Below, in pieces: positions 46,624 to 57,776 of a stretch of DNA of 64,000 nt. The stretch spans positions 14,279,701 through 14,343,700 of the forward strand of contig CM035233.1 of assembly GCA_020226215.1 (NCBI GenBank), read 5' to 3'. Both the position numbers and the translations under genes were made by a program. Source of the DNA: Sindora glabra (taxonomy: Eukaryota > Streptophyta > Magnoliopsida > Fabales > Fabaceae). The notes under the pieces were generated by a model. The model had not been told where the DNA came from and did no database searches. It worked only from the letters and a program-made list of their open reading frames with translations. Numbering within the stretch: position 1 is the stretch's first letter; every line of letters begins with the position of its first letter.

Positions 46624-46981
46624 TTTATATAATATGTTACTTCTTTTTATATTGGAAAACCTTATAAAATTTTCTAATAGGTTTAAGTGGGCTTTTATTT
46701 TTTTTCAATTAACTATTAATTGGCCCCTTTTTTTTTAACTTTTCTAATGAGTTTTTCTTCTCCTCACTTGCTACTAATCACACTCTTAATTACCTTGAAT
46801 AATTCTAATAAAATGAATTTCTTGACAAATGTTACAGAAGTTAACTAGTAATCATCTAACGAAGTAAACCTATATAAATATGATACTATTAACCCAAAAA
46901 CCTTAGAAAGGTTAGTCTTTTGGTATTGTTTATATAATGCTATGTCTTGCAAGACTTTGCTATTGGATCTATCTATCTATC

Positions 46982-47055
<74 letters not shown>

Positions 47056-47990
47056 GTTTGTGTGATTGTGATGCCATAAGGCATTAACTTGAATTGATTG
47101 AGAATTATCCATTATTTTATGAATTATGGCATAATTATGAATGATTGAGTTAGGGAGGAACAATACTATAATGCAAATATTATACACCAGATCCTTGTGT
47201 GGCTTATAATAGTTAGGTTACAAGATGGCCTTGGAGGGATAAGATTGAAACTTTATAAGGAATAAAGAAGATAAGAGTTGCAAAATGGATACTTGTTTGT
47301 ATTTATGCTTGACTATAATTATTGCCTAGTTCCCATGAGTTTTCCTTATTAAACTTGATAGGTGTTACCTATATAGGTGATTAGTTACTTAGCATCATAT
47401 AGAGGACATTATGTTGATTGTATTTGGTATCTAAAGGCCTTATCTCATAGAAACTTGGATGAATATAGGATATTTTCTTCATACACATAGTTTAAAACAT
47501 TATAAAATGTCCTCAAGTTATTTGTCAAGTAGAATATTTCTTAATAAATCACATACTTACTTCTTATGGGTTTATCTTTTCATATAGGCAACAAGATGTT
47601 CCATCTTCTTCACTATAATAAGTAGAGCACCCTCCTTCAAGGGTTTTAACTCCATTTTTTGGCAAATTTTGGCAACATATATGTTGGTACACTTGTAAAT
47701 TTGAATTAGTGGAATTGAGCAATATAGTGGGCTGAGTCTTTTGTTTATGATAGAATATGAACACTAGGATATGCTTTGTGTAGTTAGGGTAGCTTATGCT
47801 TTTATACATGACATTTATAAGATAGTCTAACTATTCTTCTAGTAACTCAATTATTTTGTAATTAATATTTTAGAAATGCAATGCATGATTGAATGAATGA
47901 ATGAAATGAAATGAATGATTCCCATGTTATAATATTGATGTACGTTATTTCACACCAAAGTTTAATATTGAATTTACTCTAACACATAGA
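46624..47990. other. AT-rich spacer, no gene seen
   Basis: It holds a microsatellite and several weak open frames (46981-47187 and 47564-47809) without recognisable protein content. Short GAATGAATGAAATGAAATGAATGA repetition is at about 47890-47915. Confidence 0.5.
46965..47053. repeat. Compound (TCTA)n-(TA)n microsatellite
   Basis: A few ATCT units are followed by about 60 bp of AT dinucleotides. The translated Tyr-Ile runs in this area are artefacts. Confidence 0.97.
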
Positions 47991-49460
47991 TAGGGTAAGT
48001 TTAGGTTGAACCCAAAGGAATAAAAGTCAATTGGTAAAAATAGAATGTAAAATAAAGGAAGGTTTTGCAAAAACAAATCAAAATGCACAATGAAAGTAGT
48101 ATAACATTAGAGTGAAATAGAAAAATAAAAACTCAATTCAAGCGATTTCACAATCCAAATATAGATTTATCATCGATATTAATAAGATTACTATTGGTTC
48201 AACTACTTAACCATGGAATCACCCAAATGCCTTACAATAACCTTAATTAATATTGCAAATCAATAGTCCAATACTAATTAACACAAGATTAATGCTAATC
48301 CCTAATCGATTAGTAAAGCAATCAATTGACAAATACCTAAGACGAAATCAATAATCTTATATGTGAGAAATTACCAATTTATCTTTTGATTCTCTTATAT
48401 GATTATAACTTTACAAATGAAAATTAAACATCTAATTACTACTGATTATGATTGAAAACAACTAACCTACATATGAGAATTAATTGTAATTGATCATATA
48501 GTTACATATTATTAAGAGTAATTAGCTAACAATTTGATTAGCCAGTTATGCAAAACAATCATAATATGAGAGTAGAACAAAGAAGCAAGAGATAAATGAA
48601 TTAAAAGTAATATGAATTGAAATAGAGTCTCAAAATCAAACCTTGAAGTGCTTAAACCTTTAAATTGGTGTAGAAGAATCATCCTCCCATGGTGGAATAC
48701 CAAGAAAAAAAACTAAAGAAGAGAGGGGTTACTATATTGAATTGTGTTCTTTGCCTTTAGAGGCATAAAGTCCTTAGGTTTGATCTCTTAAGCTACAAAA
48801 GCTACCAAGACAAGTAAATATTCCTTATAAAGTTACAAAGAATGAGATTTTTCTAATTTTAAAAGCTTATAACTTAATTTATAATTTAATCTACTAATAG
48901 TGTTTTACTATAGTAATTTTTATAGGTCATCTTACAATCCATGTTTGGCTATTAAAATGACATAGTTTCATTATACCTCAATATGAAAGTTGTTAGGCTA
49001 AGTCTTAGGCAACTTTAGGCATTAATTTTATTTCAATTAGACCTTTAGAGCTCTAGATAAATCCCAAAAAATTGAGACTAGTTTAGCATGATAGAAACAA
49101 AGCATCAACTTCATGGCCATTTTGACCTTCCAAACATTTAAACCAAACTTTGACCAAAACATGTAATTTTTAAAGCTTTCTCTAAGCTTTCCAACACCTA
49201 ATGTCAATGCTTAGAAGTTAAATTATAAATAAAATTTTAAAATAATGTAAGAATCTAGTATTGACTAAACAATTTCAAACATTAAAAAATCACCATTCAA
49301 TCATATAATAAAGCTAATTCTATAAAAGTAAACATAATGAACACATCAAGAGGCATAAAAAAGAGAAAATAATATATATAATATTTTACACATTAGATAT
49401 TCAACGGATGTAAATTAAGTTAAAAGTATTATTTAAGAATAATCTTATGTTGGTCATGGC
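47990..49460. repeat. Noncoding dispersed-repeat-like sequence
   Basis: The sequence opens with GGTTGAACCCAAAGGAATAAA and has a middle section that matches the order of short phrases in 29860-30400. It ends near repeated GTCATGACAA strings (49470-49500). No reading frame was recognised. It looks like an old member of a dispersed plant repeat; the class is unknown. Confidence 0.4.
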
Positions 49461-51237
49461 CAAGGTAAGTCATGACAATGATTTAGGTGGAGTCATGACA
49501 AGATAAGATTTTACTTTTTTTTTTAAAATGAATTTCATTTTTTAGCAGTGTTTGGATTTAAATAAATAGATATTCAATTTTATTTATAATTTTTATTTTA
49601 ATTAAATTTATGATGTTATAAAATCCATTAAATTTATTAAGGATTTCATTAGAGTTCATTTCATTTGGCCTAAATTACATTTTATATAAAATTTTACCCT
49701 ATTGCAAATATTGTATTTAATATGATACCATCAAAATCTATTTTTTAATTAAATTGCATGTCTTCAAATTGTTTCAAATGATAAAATTCATTTATAAATG
49801 AGTGAAAATTATTATTTTTGATATAATTACAAAAAATAGAATTTTTTATAAATAAATTAAAATTATTTTTATTAAAATAAAATAAAATCAATTTTAAAAA
49901 AATTGATTCCAAACAAAACTTAATTTTGGATAAGAAAGGAATAGAGGTTTAAATATAGATTAACAAGACCTATACATTGCCCAACCTAGAAAGCTTGACT
50001 GTAAAAAATATAAGGTTTGGATCATTTTTATATTTTGAATATTCTTAGGATATTTTTCTTATGACCTAATTAATATTTGAGTTAAGCTTGAGCCTTAATC
50101 ATATGAATTAGGTTAGCCTGCCCTGACTTGATTTTATGATTATATTTTTATTATTATGATTATATATTATAAAAATTATATCTAATTATTTTTTCTATGA
50201 AAATACTTAATTTGATATAATTAAATATTTTATATATTTAAATTTCTTATTTTATATTTAAATTTGTATTTTTATATAAAAATATTTTTACATAAAATAA
50301 TAATAAAAATAAAAAGTAATCAAACTTTTGGAGTGAATCTCAAATTATATATAATTTAGTCAAGTCAAGATCAATCAAATTCTTTTAAAAACTAAACAAG
50401 TTAGGCTTAAGCTCAGGCTCAGACTCAAGATATTCTATTTTATATAATAATATATAATAAGTTTGGTTCGAAACCCGGCAACTTGATCCATAAACACCAA
50501 TCAACTAATGAAAGGATTACAAAAAGTCTTGATGGATAATTAATGCTTCGGCATTGCAAGGTATAGGTTGTGCTAGTGACGTATATGCATGCACACATAA
50601 CCAACATTGGTAGAGGTGTGGGATAAGCTAAGCCAATATAAACTTGCAAAAAATATAGGAAAATTGGTAGAGCTTGCAAGTATCCCACTTTTTTAATTTT
50701 TTTTACTACTAGAAATAATTAAATAATTAGATACATATATGCAAGGATTAAAGATTGAATCTTATATATAAGAAAAGGAATGTATCTTTAAGGAATATTA
50801 AATTGGGTTATATTAAAAAATTATTTTTTAATAAATTATAATTGACAAATATATATATCTATATATTTTCGTGTAATGAGTTAGTTAAGTAAGTTTAAAA
50901 AATTACATTAAGCTATTGGACATAGGATTAAGAATAATTATATTGGATTAAAAAATTTTTAAAATATTTGAAAGATTATAAAAAATATTAATTTAAAAAA
51001 AAAAACTAAGCCCACACTTGCATGAGCTTAAGTCTATGTGAACTTACCTGTATAAATTTGTAAATAATACAAGCTTCATATAAGGAGCCCAACCCATCTC
51101 ATGAGCATGGGCCTTAAGCTCATTTTATATGCCTAAAAATTAGAAACGTAACTAACTATTAGAAGAAAAAAAGATACAAAATTTGTCAATTTAGTGCTAC
51201 TAAAAATGAAGAGCAATTTAAAAAAATTAATTAGAGA
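49461..51237. other. AT-rich spacer, no gene seen
   Basis: GGTTCGAAACCCGG at 50464-50477 matches a polymerase III B box, but no A box or cloverleaf accompanies it. No protein pattern was seen. Confidence 0.5.
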
Positions 51238-51640
51238 GTTGATTATTTTACTAATTTTTAATAATATTGAAGTGATAAATTTTTAGTGGTATGTGTGCTC
51301 TTTGAGCAAACAAGAATTTCTCCCTCAAAAATTGGTACCAAAAGTAGTTAGCAGTGTGCACGCATTAGCTGGGAATTTTATTATTTTTTAAATTTTTTAA
51401 TAACAATAAAATAACAATTTTTTAGTGTTAAGTACATCCACCGAAAAAGTAAGAAATTTTCCTACAAAGATTTGGGACCAAAAAAATGAGTAGGTGCATG
51501 GAGTTGATTATCTTATTAATTTTTCTAATAATAATAAAGTGACAATTATTTAATGATACGTGTGCTCATTGGGTAAGTAAAATTTTTTCCCTCAAAGATT
51601 TAAGACAAAAAGCAGTTAGTAGTATATTCGCACGTAAGTG
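51238..51640. repeat. Three diverged tandem units of about 132 bp
   Basis: Each unit runs through an AT-rich block with AATAATA, then AGTG and a GTGTGCTC-like segment, then CCCTCAAAGATTT and GACCAAAA-like sequence. Units begin near 51238, 51370 and 51503. Confidence 0.7.
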
Positions 51641-51711
51641 TGTGTATATACAAACACACAAAAATGTATGCTTTCGTTTTAATGGAAATTGATAGTAATT
51701 AAATGAATATA

Positions 51712-51779
51712 ATTCAACCACAATTTTAATGATAATGATGATGACATTCAACAATAATTTTACTGATAATGTTGATGGC
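51712..51779. repeat. 34-bp tandem duplication
   Basis: ATTCAACCACAATTTTAATG at 51712 and ATTCAACAATAATTTTACTG at 51746 begin two 34-bp units. Confidence 0.85.
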
Positions 51780-51875
51780 ATTTCCACATTCCAAGGACCC
51801 TAAAACTGCAGGAGTTAGCATCAATCATATCATGCAGTCCATTTTCGGAAGATACAAGTAACTTTCAGCTCCATA

Positions 51876-52503
51876 ATGGTACTTACTTCCAGTTCAATAA
51901 TTCAAGATGTTAGCAGTTCTCCAGAGACCATTCAATATTCCTTAAAAGGATTCAAAGAAAGTTTCCAGGGATTAAGAAAGTTCAAGAAAAATTTCAAGTC
52001 CCAGGAATTATCTTCTCAAGAAACTGCAAATGGGTATTTGGAAGAATCAACAAAGTTTGTAAGTTCCGATCACTGTGCTTGTGTCTTTAATTTCATAATA
52101 TTTTCATAAAGTATGTTTGTAATTTTTTAGGGAAAAAAATAAAAATTATACACTTCTTGTTTTTGTTTAATTTTTCTTAAGCCCTTCGTTTGGACACTTT
52201 GAGTAATTTCGGTGGTCTTGTTTCCTTGATCATGTGAACTTTGTTTCCGTAATTGCATCTTATGAAACTCAAATCACGAAAGGAATCAAATTCCAGAAAT
52301 CGTGCTATACACAAATTGAGTTGCTGTTATGATCAAGAAATCAGGCATTGTTACTTGACTTTTTCCTTGAATTTGCTCGTTTGGGATTTGATATGACAGG
52401 AGCTCTGTTGCTTTTGTTGAGGTTGCAGGTTTTACATCTATGGCCTTCAAGGGTTGGGGTGGTAGGTAGCACTTTGCACTCAGAAAACAAGGTTGACAGA
52501 TAA
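51876..52503 (+). CDS. Possible small two-exon gene or NLR leader exons, unrecognised
   Basis: The sequence is less AT-rich than its surroundings. An open frame from ATG 51876 runs 61 codons to a good donor (TTTGTAAGT, GT at 52059). A candidate acceptor (TTGAGGTTGCAG, ending at 52428) opens a second exon in the same phase. That exon gives 24 more codons before TAA at 52501-52503, and the exon itself continues to a donor AAAGGTAAGT at 52539. The product would be 85 aa, polar and serine-rich, with no family I recognise. The two exons could instead be untranslated leader exons of the NLR gene. An alternative acceptor just before the ATG (TTACTTCCAG, 51891) makes the start uncertain. Confidence 0.3.
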
Positions 52504-52793
52504 AGAAGCAATTGAATTAAGCAATCAAAAGCAGAAAGGTAAGTTTGCTTAATTAAATATGATAATAATGTCCTGGATAGTCTTCAATTCTTGTCGCCTT
52601 GTGAAGGGATGACAACTCGAAGGGTTATGTATAAGAGAGTAAAAATTCTTGTAACTGTCTCCACTGAGGCATATCCTACTTGCATCTGTATAGGTGGACT
52701 TCTATGTCTCCGTGCCTATAATACTATATTTTTGAATACCCATACCGATTGTCATTTATTTATTTTATTTTATTCATTTTCCCCCTTGGATTT

Positions 52794-52795
<2 letters not shown>

Positions 52796-52850
<55 letters not shown>
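52796..52850. repeat. (TA)n microsatellite
   Basis: About 55 bp of TA dinucleotides. The Tyr-Ile tail of the frame at 52591-52857 is this repeat. Confidence 0.98.
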
Positions 52851-52852
<2 letters not shown>

Positions 52853-53335
52853 CTTGATTCAATATATGCATCATTAAAAATGAGCTAACGATAAAAGTAG
52901 AAATGAATGTGATTCAAAATATCAAATTAATTATAATTGTCTTGTGTTGTATTTTTATACGCATATAATCAGAGTAGGGATGAGGTTCAATAATGTAATC
53001 CCCAAACCCTTTTCAAGTCAAATTTTAAGCTCTATACTATTTTAGAGAAGAAAAATGTAATTATAATTTACAACGACCATCATTATCATTAAAAATATGT
53101 CAAATATAAACCGTCTAATTCTAACAACTAATCCCATGTACAAGTTGCACACTCAATCCTATAATTAGTCATAAATACTAACTAATGTTCTCCATTCTCT
53201 GTTTTGAGGACTGGTTGTCCTCTTTCTCTTGAATTTTTATCCTTCTTTTAATAAAATTTCTTTGTCTAAAAAATAAAAAATTCAACACTCTCCTCACATT
53301 GACTCATGCACGCATCATATCGCCATGTTTGTTTG
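52851..53335. other. Spacer, no gene seen
   Basis: No recognisable coding or repeat content. Confidence 0.5.
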
Positions 53336-53465
53336 ATATATGATTTGCCCTTGGGCCTCCAAAAGATTTAGGAAGGATGCGACCCAGCTGATCATTAGAA
53401 TTAGTGGTAATGATGACACTATCCCCTGATAAGAGCTTTTCTTGAAAAAATTAGTAATCAATTTC
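53336..53465 (-). pseudogene. Short remnant of a copia RNase H end
   Basis: The minus strand reads TEIDY, FQEKLLSGDS, then NDQLGRILPKSFGGPRANHI. This follows the end of copia RNase H (EIDCHFIREK, then SxDQLADIFTKxLxGPR). No LTR was found with it. Confidence 0.5.
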
Positions 53466-54044
53466 TGTGTTAGGTTCTTTCACGGGAGACCAATAAAATT
53501 TGGTTTTGTGCCGCCAAAACAAATACCGATCATTATATTCCTGACAGATGATTGACAGTGAGGGGGTAATGTGCATCACTTGTGTTGTTTAGGCGATTGC
53601 ATACTTTTTAAAAAAACTAGGGTAAATCACGCATGACTAGTAGTTGAGAGGGTTTGTGCACTTTAGCCTTGCTTTTTTACCTAGAGATGATGAAGATTGT
53701 TTTCAAATCGGATTCTTCTCTTCGTGGCTCATAACATGACCTTGTTATATCTACCATCTAATTGTCTACAACTTACAAGGCAAGTTGCCCTTCGGGCGTC
53801 TAAGCTGAACATTCTACAGAATGCCCAAGGAGATAAATAAAGAGGAAAATGTCAGTGGCTCCTACTCTCTTTTGTCCGGAAAAAACCTTATAAGGCAAGT
53901 CATTAGCTACTTTAAGCACCTGGCTTTCTCTACCAAGTAGTGTCTCTTGCATAACCACAAACTTGCTACCATCTTGTCTCTAATTCCTCCACGAAACCCC
54001 ACATAGTTCTCTATAACCTCAATCTCTTGTTTTCTGTCCATTTT
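53466..54044. other. NLR upstream region
   Basis: The GC content rises here. No coding frame was recognised. A CTATAA string at 54011 lies close to the inferred leader, but a TATA box cannot be confirmed from sequence alone. Confidence 0.35.
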
Positions 54045-54168
54045 GTAAGCCCACAAGGTTCCATTTAAGAGGGCACCCGCAAACAGTATACCTTTGAAAG
54101 ATCTTTCTAGAGCATATTAAACTTTTTCTTGGACTTAAATTTGTACCATTACTTTTTGCTCATTGCAG
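54045..54168 (+). other. Probable 5' UTR intron of the NLR gene
   Basis: A pyrimidine-rich acceptor (TTTTTGCTCATTGCAG) ends at 54168, 92 bp before the start codon. A fitting donor, TTTTGTAAGC, is at 54045. The acceptor is convincing; the choice of donor is tentative. Confidence 0.45.
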
Positions 54169-54260
54169 CGTGGTGTCAAAGAATATGAATCATTCGCTGT
54201 AGTTGTGAGTTCCAAACAAGGCATAAGCACAAAGCAAAAGAATCAATCTGGAAATTAGAA

Positions 54261-57005
54261 ATGCAAGTTCTCGTTGCTATTGCTGGAAAAGTTGCCGAGT
54301 ACACTGTGGCACCAGTTGGGCATTTACTGGGTTACTTGTTATTCTACGGGAGCAATGTGAAGAATCTCGAAACCCAAGTCAAGAAGCTGCAGAACATTAG
54401 AGAGAGGGTGCAACATGACATTGATGCTGCTACACGGGATGCCCAAGAAATTGAACCTGATGTGACGGATTGGATAGGCAAAGTCGATGAGATAATTGGG
54501 AAGGCAACTGCATTCCATGAAGATGACAAAGTTTCCTGTCCAAATCTGTCGCGGAGACACAGGCTTAGTAAAACTGCAAAGAAAATGGCACTGGAAGTCA
54601 AAGAAATGGAGGCGGAAGGCAAATTTGATCGAGTTGGTTACTATTCTGCTCCACAAGGTATGAGGCCTTCACAACCTGCAAAAGATTACAAAGACTTAGA
54701 ATCAAGAACAAACATTATAAAGGAAATTATGGAGACACTCAAAGATCCCAGTATCCGTATAATTGGAGTTTGGGGTCCAAGTGGAGTAGGGAAGACCACA
54801 CTAGCCAAAGAAGTTGAAAGGCAAGCAAAGGAGTTGAACTTGTTTGACTCAGTGGTTATGACAACTATAACTGATAAGCCAAATGTGGAACGAATTCAAG
54901 GTGAAATTGCAGATTTACTGGGTCTGTCATTTCATGCAAATACTGCATTGGGAAGAGCAGGTAGATTACGCGACAGGATAAAGAAAGAGAAAAGGATTCT
55001 TATGATAATTGATGATATTTGGCCAGACTTTGAATTACAGACATTTGGAATCCCTTCTGACGATGAGCATAAGGGATGCAAATTGTTGCTAACATCTAGA
55101 CATTTGGATGTACTGAGGAGCGAGATGGGAATTCAGAAGGCTTTTCAACTGCAAGCATTGCAACAAGATGAGGCTATGTGTTTGTTTGAGAAGATGGTGG
55201 GCGATGCTGCTATTGATCGTAATTTGCATCTCATAACAACTGAAATAGTCGGAAGATATTCAGGTTTGCCTGTTTTAATTGTTGCTGTTGCTAAAGCATT
55301 CCGAAGTAATATGCAACCATACGCTTGGAAAGATGCCTTGAAACAATTGGAAAGGTTTGACAAGGATGGCATGCACAGACATGTATACCTGGCTTTGGAA
55401 CTAAGTTACGGTCATTTACAAAGTGCGGAACACAAATCAATGTTCTTGCTTATTGGATTTCTAGGAAGATATCACATCAACAAATACTCTCTATTTATAT
55501 ATATGTGGTCAGGATTATTCAAAAATCTTGATACACTAAAAGATGCGAGAAATAGGCTCAATAGTTTGACTAGTGACCTTAAGGCTTCTAGTCTTTTGCT
55601 TGAAGATGGAAAAGAGTGGATTGCAATGCATGACCTGGTTAAGGAAGTTTCTGCTTCAATTGCAACAAGAGATCTCAGAGCTTCAAAATTTGATATAAGG
55701 AAAGGATGGCCACAGATGGATACGATTAACAAGTGCCGTCTACTCTACTTACCCCCAAGTAATTTGACGAGCCTTCCGGCAAGGCTGGAAGCTCCAGAGT
55801 TGCAAGTATTTATACTGGAGCAACAAACACAACATATGCGGGTTCCGGATGCCTTTTTTCAGAACACCATAGAACTAAAAGTCCTAGATTTAGTTGGCCT
55901 GAAGTTTACTCCGAGGCTCCCGTCTAGTCTTTCTTATCTGAAGAACCTTCGTGCATTATCCTTCTACTTTTGCAATTTGGAAGACATGGCTGGAGTTGGA
56001 GAGCTCGAGAACCTGCAAATACTCAGCCTCATTGGAAGTACAATCCAACAATTGCCAAGAGAAATCGAACAGCTTCATCAACTGCAATACTTGAATTTGG
56101 ATGATTGTGTTCATCTTAAAGTGATTCCAGCCAAGGCTTTGTCCAATTTGACAAAGCTAGAGGAAATAGAAATGAGGAATACGAATATTGATTGGAATGT
56201 AGAAGAATCAGGCAGTGAAAACACTAACGCTAGTCTTAGTGAGCTGGGAGAATTGCATCATTTGAAGTGGGTAGACTTAAACATTCCAAATGCTGAGGTT
56301 TGGCCAGTGGAATTTTTCTTGGAAAAGCTAGAAAGTTTCAGGATTTTGATAGGAAGCGGATGGGACTTGGATTATGTTTCTAACTCAAAAACACTAAAAC
56401 TCAAGCTCAACAGAAGCATTCAAAACGAACATGGGATTAAAATGTTGGTGAAAAATGTTGATAATTTGTACTTAGATGAATTGAATGGCGTGGAGAATAT
56501 TCTCTATGATTTGAATAGCGAAGGGTTTCCTCTACTGAAGTTTCTCATGGTACAAAACAATGCTGAAATCAAATGCATTGCTATGAGCTTAAACGATCCT
56601 CTCTGTGCTTTTCCCAACTTGGAGTCATTGTCCCTTTACAATCTGAGCAGTTTGGAGCATATCAGCCGTGGCCCTCTAACCAGGGAATCGTTTAGAAAAC
56701 TGAAGATCGTGGAGATAATATATTGTGAGAAACTGGTGACTGTTTTTTCTGCTTCCATGCTGAGGTATCTTCAGAATCTAGAGACTTTGATGGTCAGCAG
56801 TTGCAGTTCAGTGGAGGCAATTTTTGATCTAGATGAGTCAAATGATGTTAGAGCAATTTCTGGGACGAGCACTCAATTGAGAAGCTTAAGTTTTGTCCAG
56901 CTGCCAAAATTGAAGCACATCTGGAGTAAAACAGACCTCCATGGAATTTTCAACCTTCAAAATCTTGGATCATTGCATGTAGAAGCTTGTCCAAATCTCA
57001 AGTAA
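54261..57005 (+). CDS. CC-NBS-LRR disease-resistance protein (RPS2/At4g27190-like)
   Basis: A single-exon frame of 914 aa encodes an intracellular immune receptor. It has an N-terminal coiled-coil region (about 1-130, with the typical start IAGKVAEYTVAPVGHLLGY and W71/VDE), then an NB-ARC ATPase (about 145-470). Motifs are the P-loop GPSGVGKTT (172-180), kinase-2 ILMIIDDIW (246-254), RNBS-B CKLLLTSR (273-280), GLPL-like SGLPV (334-338), RNBS-D-like KSMFLLIGFLG (392-402) and MHD (456-458). Irregular leucine-rich repeats follow from about 490 to the end (for example LKVLDLVGL, LQYLNLDDC, LKIVEIIYCEKL). Family members bind ADP/ATP at the NB-ARC and trigger defence upon pathogen perception; the ligand is unknown. 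All nucleotide-binding motifs are intact. The family is often 950 aa or longer, and the LRR frame seems to continue past the stop, so the C-terminus may be truncated. Confidence 0.95.
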   Translation: MQVLVAIAGKVAEYTVAPVGHLLGYLLFYGSNVKNLETQVKKLQNIRERVQHDIDAATRDAQEIEPDVTDWIGKVDEIIGKATAFHEDDKVSCPNLSRRHRLSKTAKKMALEVKEMEAEGKFDRVGYYSAPQGMRPSQPAKDYKDLESRTNIIKEIMETLKDPSIRIIGVWGPSGVGKTTLAKEVERQAKELNLFDSVVMTTITDKPNVERIQGEIADLLGLSFHANTALGRAGRLRDRIKKEKRILMIIDDIWPDFELQTFGIPSDDEHKGCKLLLTSRHLDVLRSEMGIQKAFQLQALQQDEAMCLFEKMVGDAAIDRNLHLITTEIVGRYSGLPVLIVAVAKAFRSNMQPYAWKDALKQLERFDKDGMHRHVYLALELSYGHLQSAEHKSMFLLIGFLGRYHINKYSLFIYMWSGLFKNLDTLKDARNRLNSLTSDLKASSLLLEDGKEWIAMHDLVKEVSASIATRDLRASKFDIRKGWPQMDTINKCRLLYLPPSNLTSLPARLEAPELQVFILEQQTQHMRVPDAFFQNTIELKVLDLVGLKFTPRLPSSLSYLKNLRALSFYFCNLEDMAGVGELENLQILSLIGSTIQQLPREIEQLHQLQYLNLDDCVHLKVIPAKALSNLTKLEEIEMRNTNIDWNVEESGSENTNASLSELGELHHLKWVDLNIPNAEVWPVEFFLEKLESFRILIGSGWDLDYVSNSKTLKLKLNRSIQNEHGIKMLVKNVDNLYLDELNGVENILYDLNSEGFPLLKFLMVQNNAEIKCIAMSLNDPLCAFPNLESLSLYNLSSLEHISRGPLTRESFRKLKIVEIIYCEKLVTVFSASMLRYLQNLETLMVSSCSSVEAIFDLDESNDVRAISGTSTQLRSLSFVQLPKLKHIWSKTDLHGIFNLQNLGSLHVEACPNLK

Positions 57006-57092
57006 GTCTTTCTAGTTCCAGAAGCCAAAAATCTGGCAAAGCTCAAAGATCTGTCGATAGAAAACAGTCCGACTACTGTTTTCTATGGATGA
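57006..57092 (+). other. In-frame extension after the NLR stop codon
   Basis: After TAA (57003-57005) the same frame stays open for 28 codons to TGA at 57090-57092. It reads VFLVPEAKNLAKLKDLSI, which has the leucine spacing and wording that normally follows CPNLK in this family. The overlapping GTAAGT at 57001 could instead be a splice donor. Confidence 0.6.
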
Positions 57093-57096
57093 CAAG

Positions 57097-57325
57097 GTAT
57101 ATACTCGATTATTCAACATACTAATTATATTTTCAAACTATTTTTTATGCACTTTTACAAAGAAATACTGTTACTATAAATTCAAATACGTTTTAGTTTT
57201 GATTCCAACTCATTGAAAAAGTTTTACTCTAGCAATAAATCATATGCTGTTACCTGTTATGTACTGATAAATCCTATTTAATATTGTTTAGTCTGATTTT
57301 CACATTGCATTTTGGATATTTTCAG
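57097..57325 (+). other. Probable 3' UTR intron of the NLR gene
   Basis: Donor GACAAGGTATAT (GT at 57097) and acceptor TGGATATTTTCAG (ending 57325) enclose 229 bp of AT-rich sequence. The flanking sequence is richer in G and C, as expected for exons. Confidence 0.45.
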
Positions 57326-57776
57326 TTTGTGGCAGATCTTCTTCAATTCATAATAATGGGTTTTCGATTTCGTTTGGAAGAGACCGTAACCAAAGAATAT
57401 GGAACTATTCGCTGCAGAACTTCTTGTGATTTGTTTTACTATTGTTGAACTTAGATCTGGTGATAGTATGATCCTTGTTTAATTGCTGCCACTTGAAACA
57501 TGATAAATGTTATATTTAACCAGCGTGCATGCAAGTGAGTTTCTATGAGTACATATTATGTCATTTTACTTGTGACAGACAAATCATGTGTTAACCAAAC
57601 AAATTGTGTATACAATAGGGCAACATTTACACTAAGTGGATCAAAATTTGGCATTAAATAGTTTAAGTGGGGCCACTTAATTTTAGATAATGTGGCATAT
57701 ACGATTATGGAGAATTAGGTTACTTCTTCTTGCTTGGGATTTAAAGAGTGATATGGAAAAAGTCGCACTAGCTGAC
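57326..57776. other. NLR downstream region and copia flank
   Basis: Contains a probable 3' UTR exon start and a 27-bp segment (57391-57417) resembling the NLR leader at 54177-54202. No gene was recognised. CTGAC (57772-57776) is the left side of the next copia insertion. Confidence 0.45.

Noticed and set aside
46981..47187. Open frame ending in a long Ile-Tyr run
   Set aside because: The run is translation of an (AT)n microsatellite; no start context or conserved protein is present.
50464..50477. GGTTCGAAACCCGG, a B-box-like string suggesting a tRNA or SINE
   Set aside because: No A box at the right distance, no cloverleaf, and no A-rich tail or target duplication was seen.
52591..52857. 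88-codon plus-strand frame between the candidate exons and the NLR
   Set aside because: Its tail is a microsatellite and the upstream part lacks codon bias or recognisable motifs; it lies within what would be an intron.
54339..55732. Minus-strand open frames of 75-105 codons over the NLR gene
   Set aside because: They are antisense shadows of the long NLR frame and have no independent protein character.
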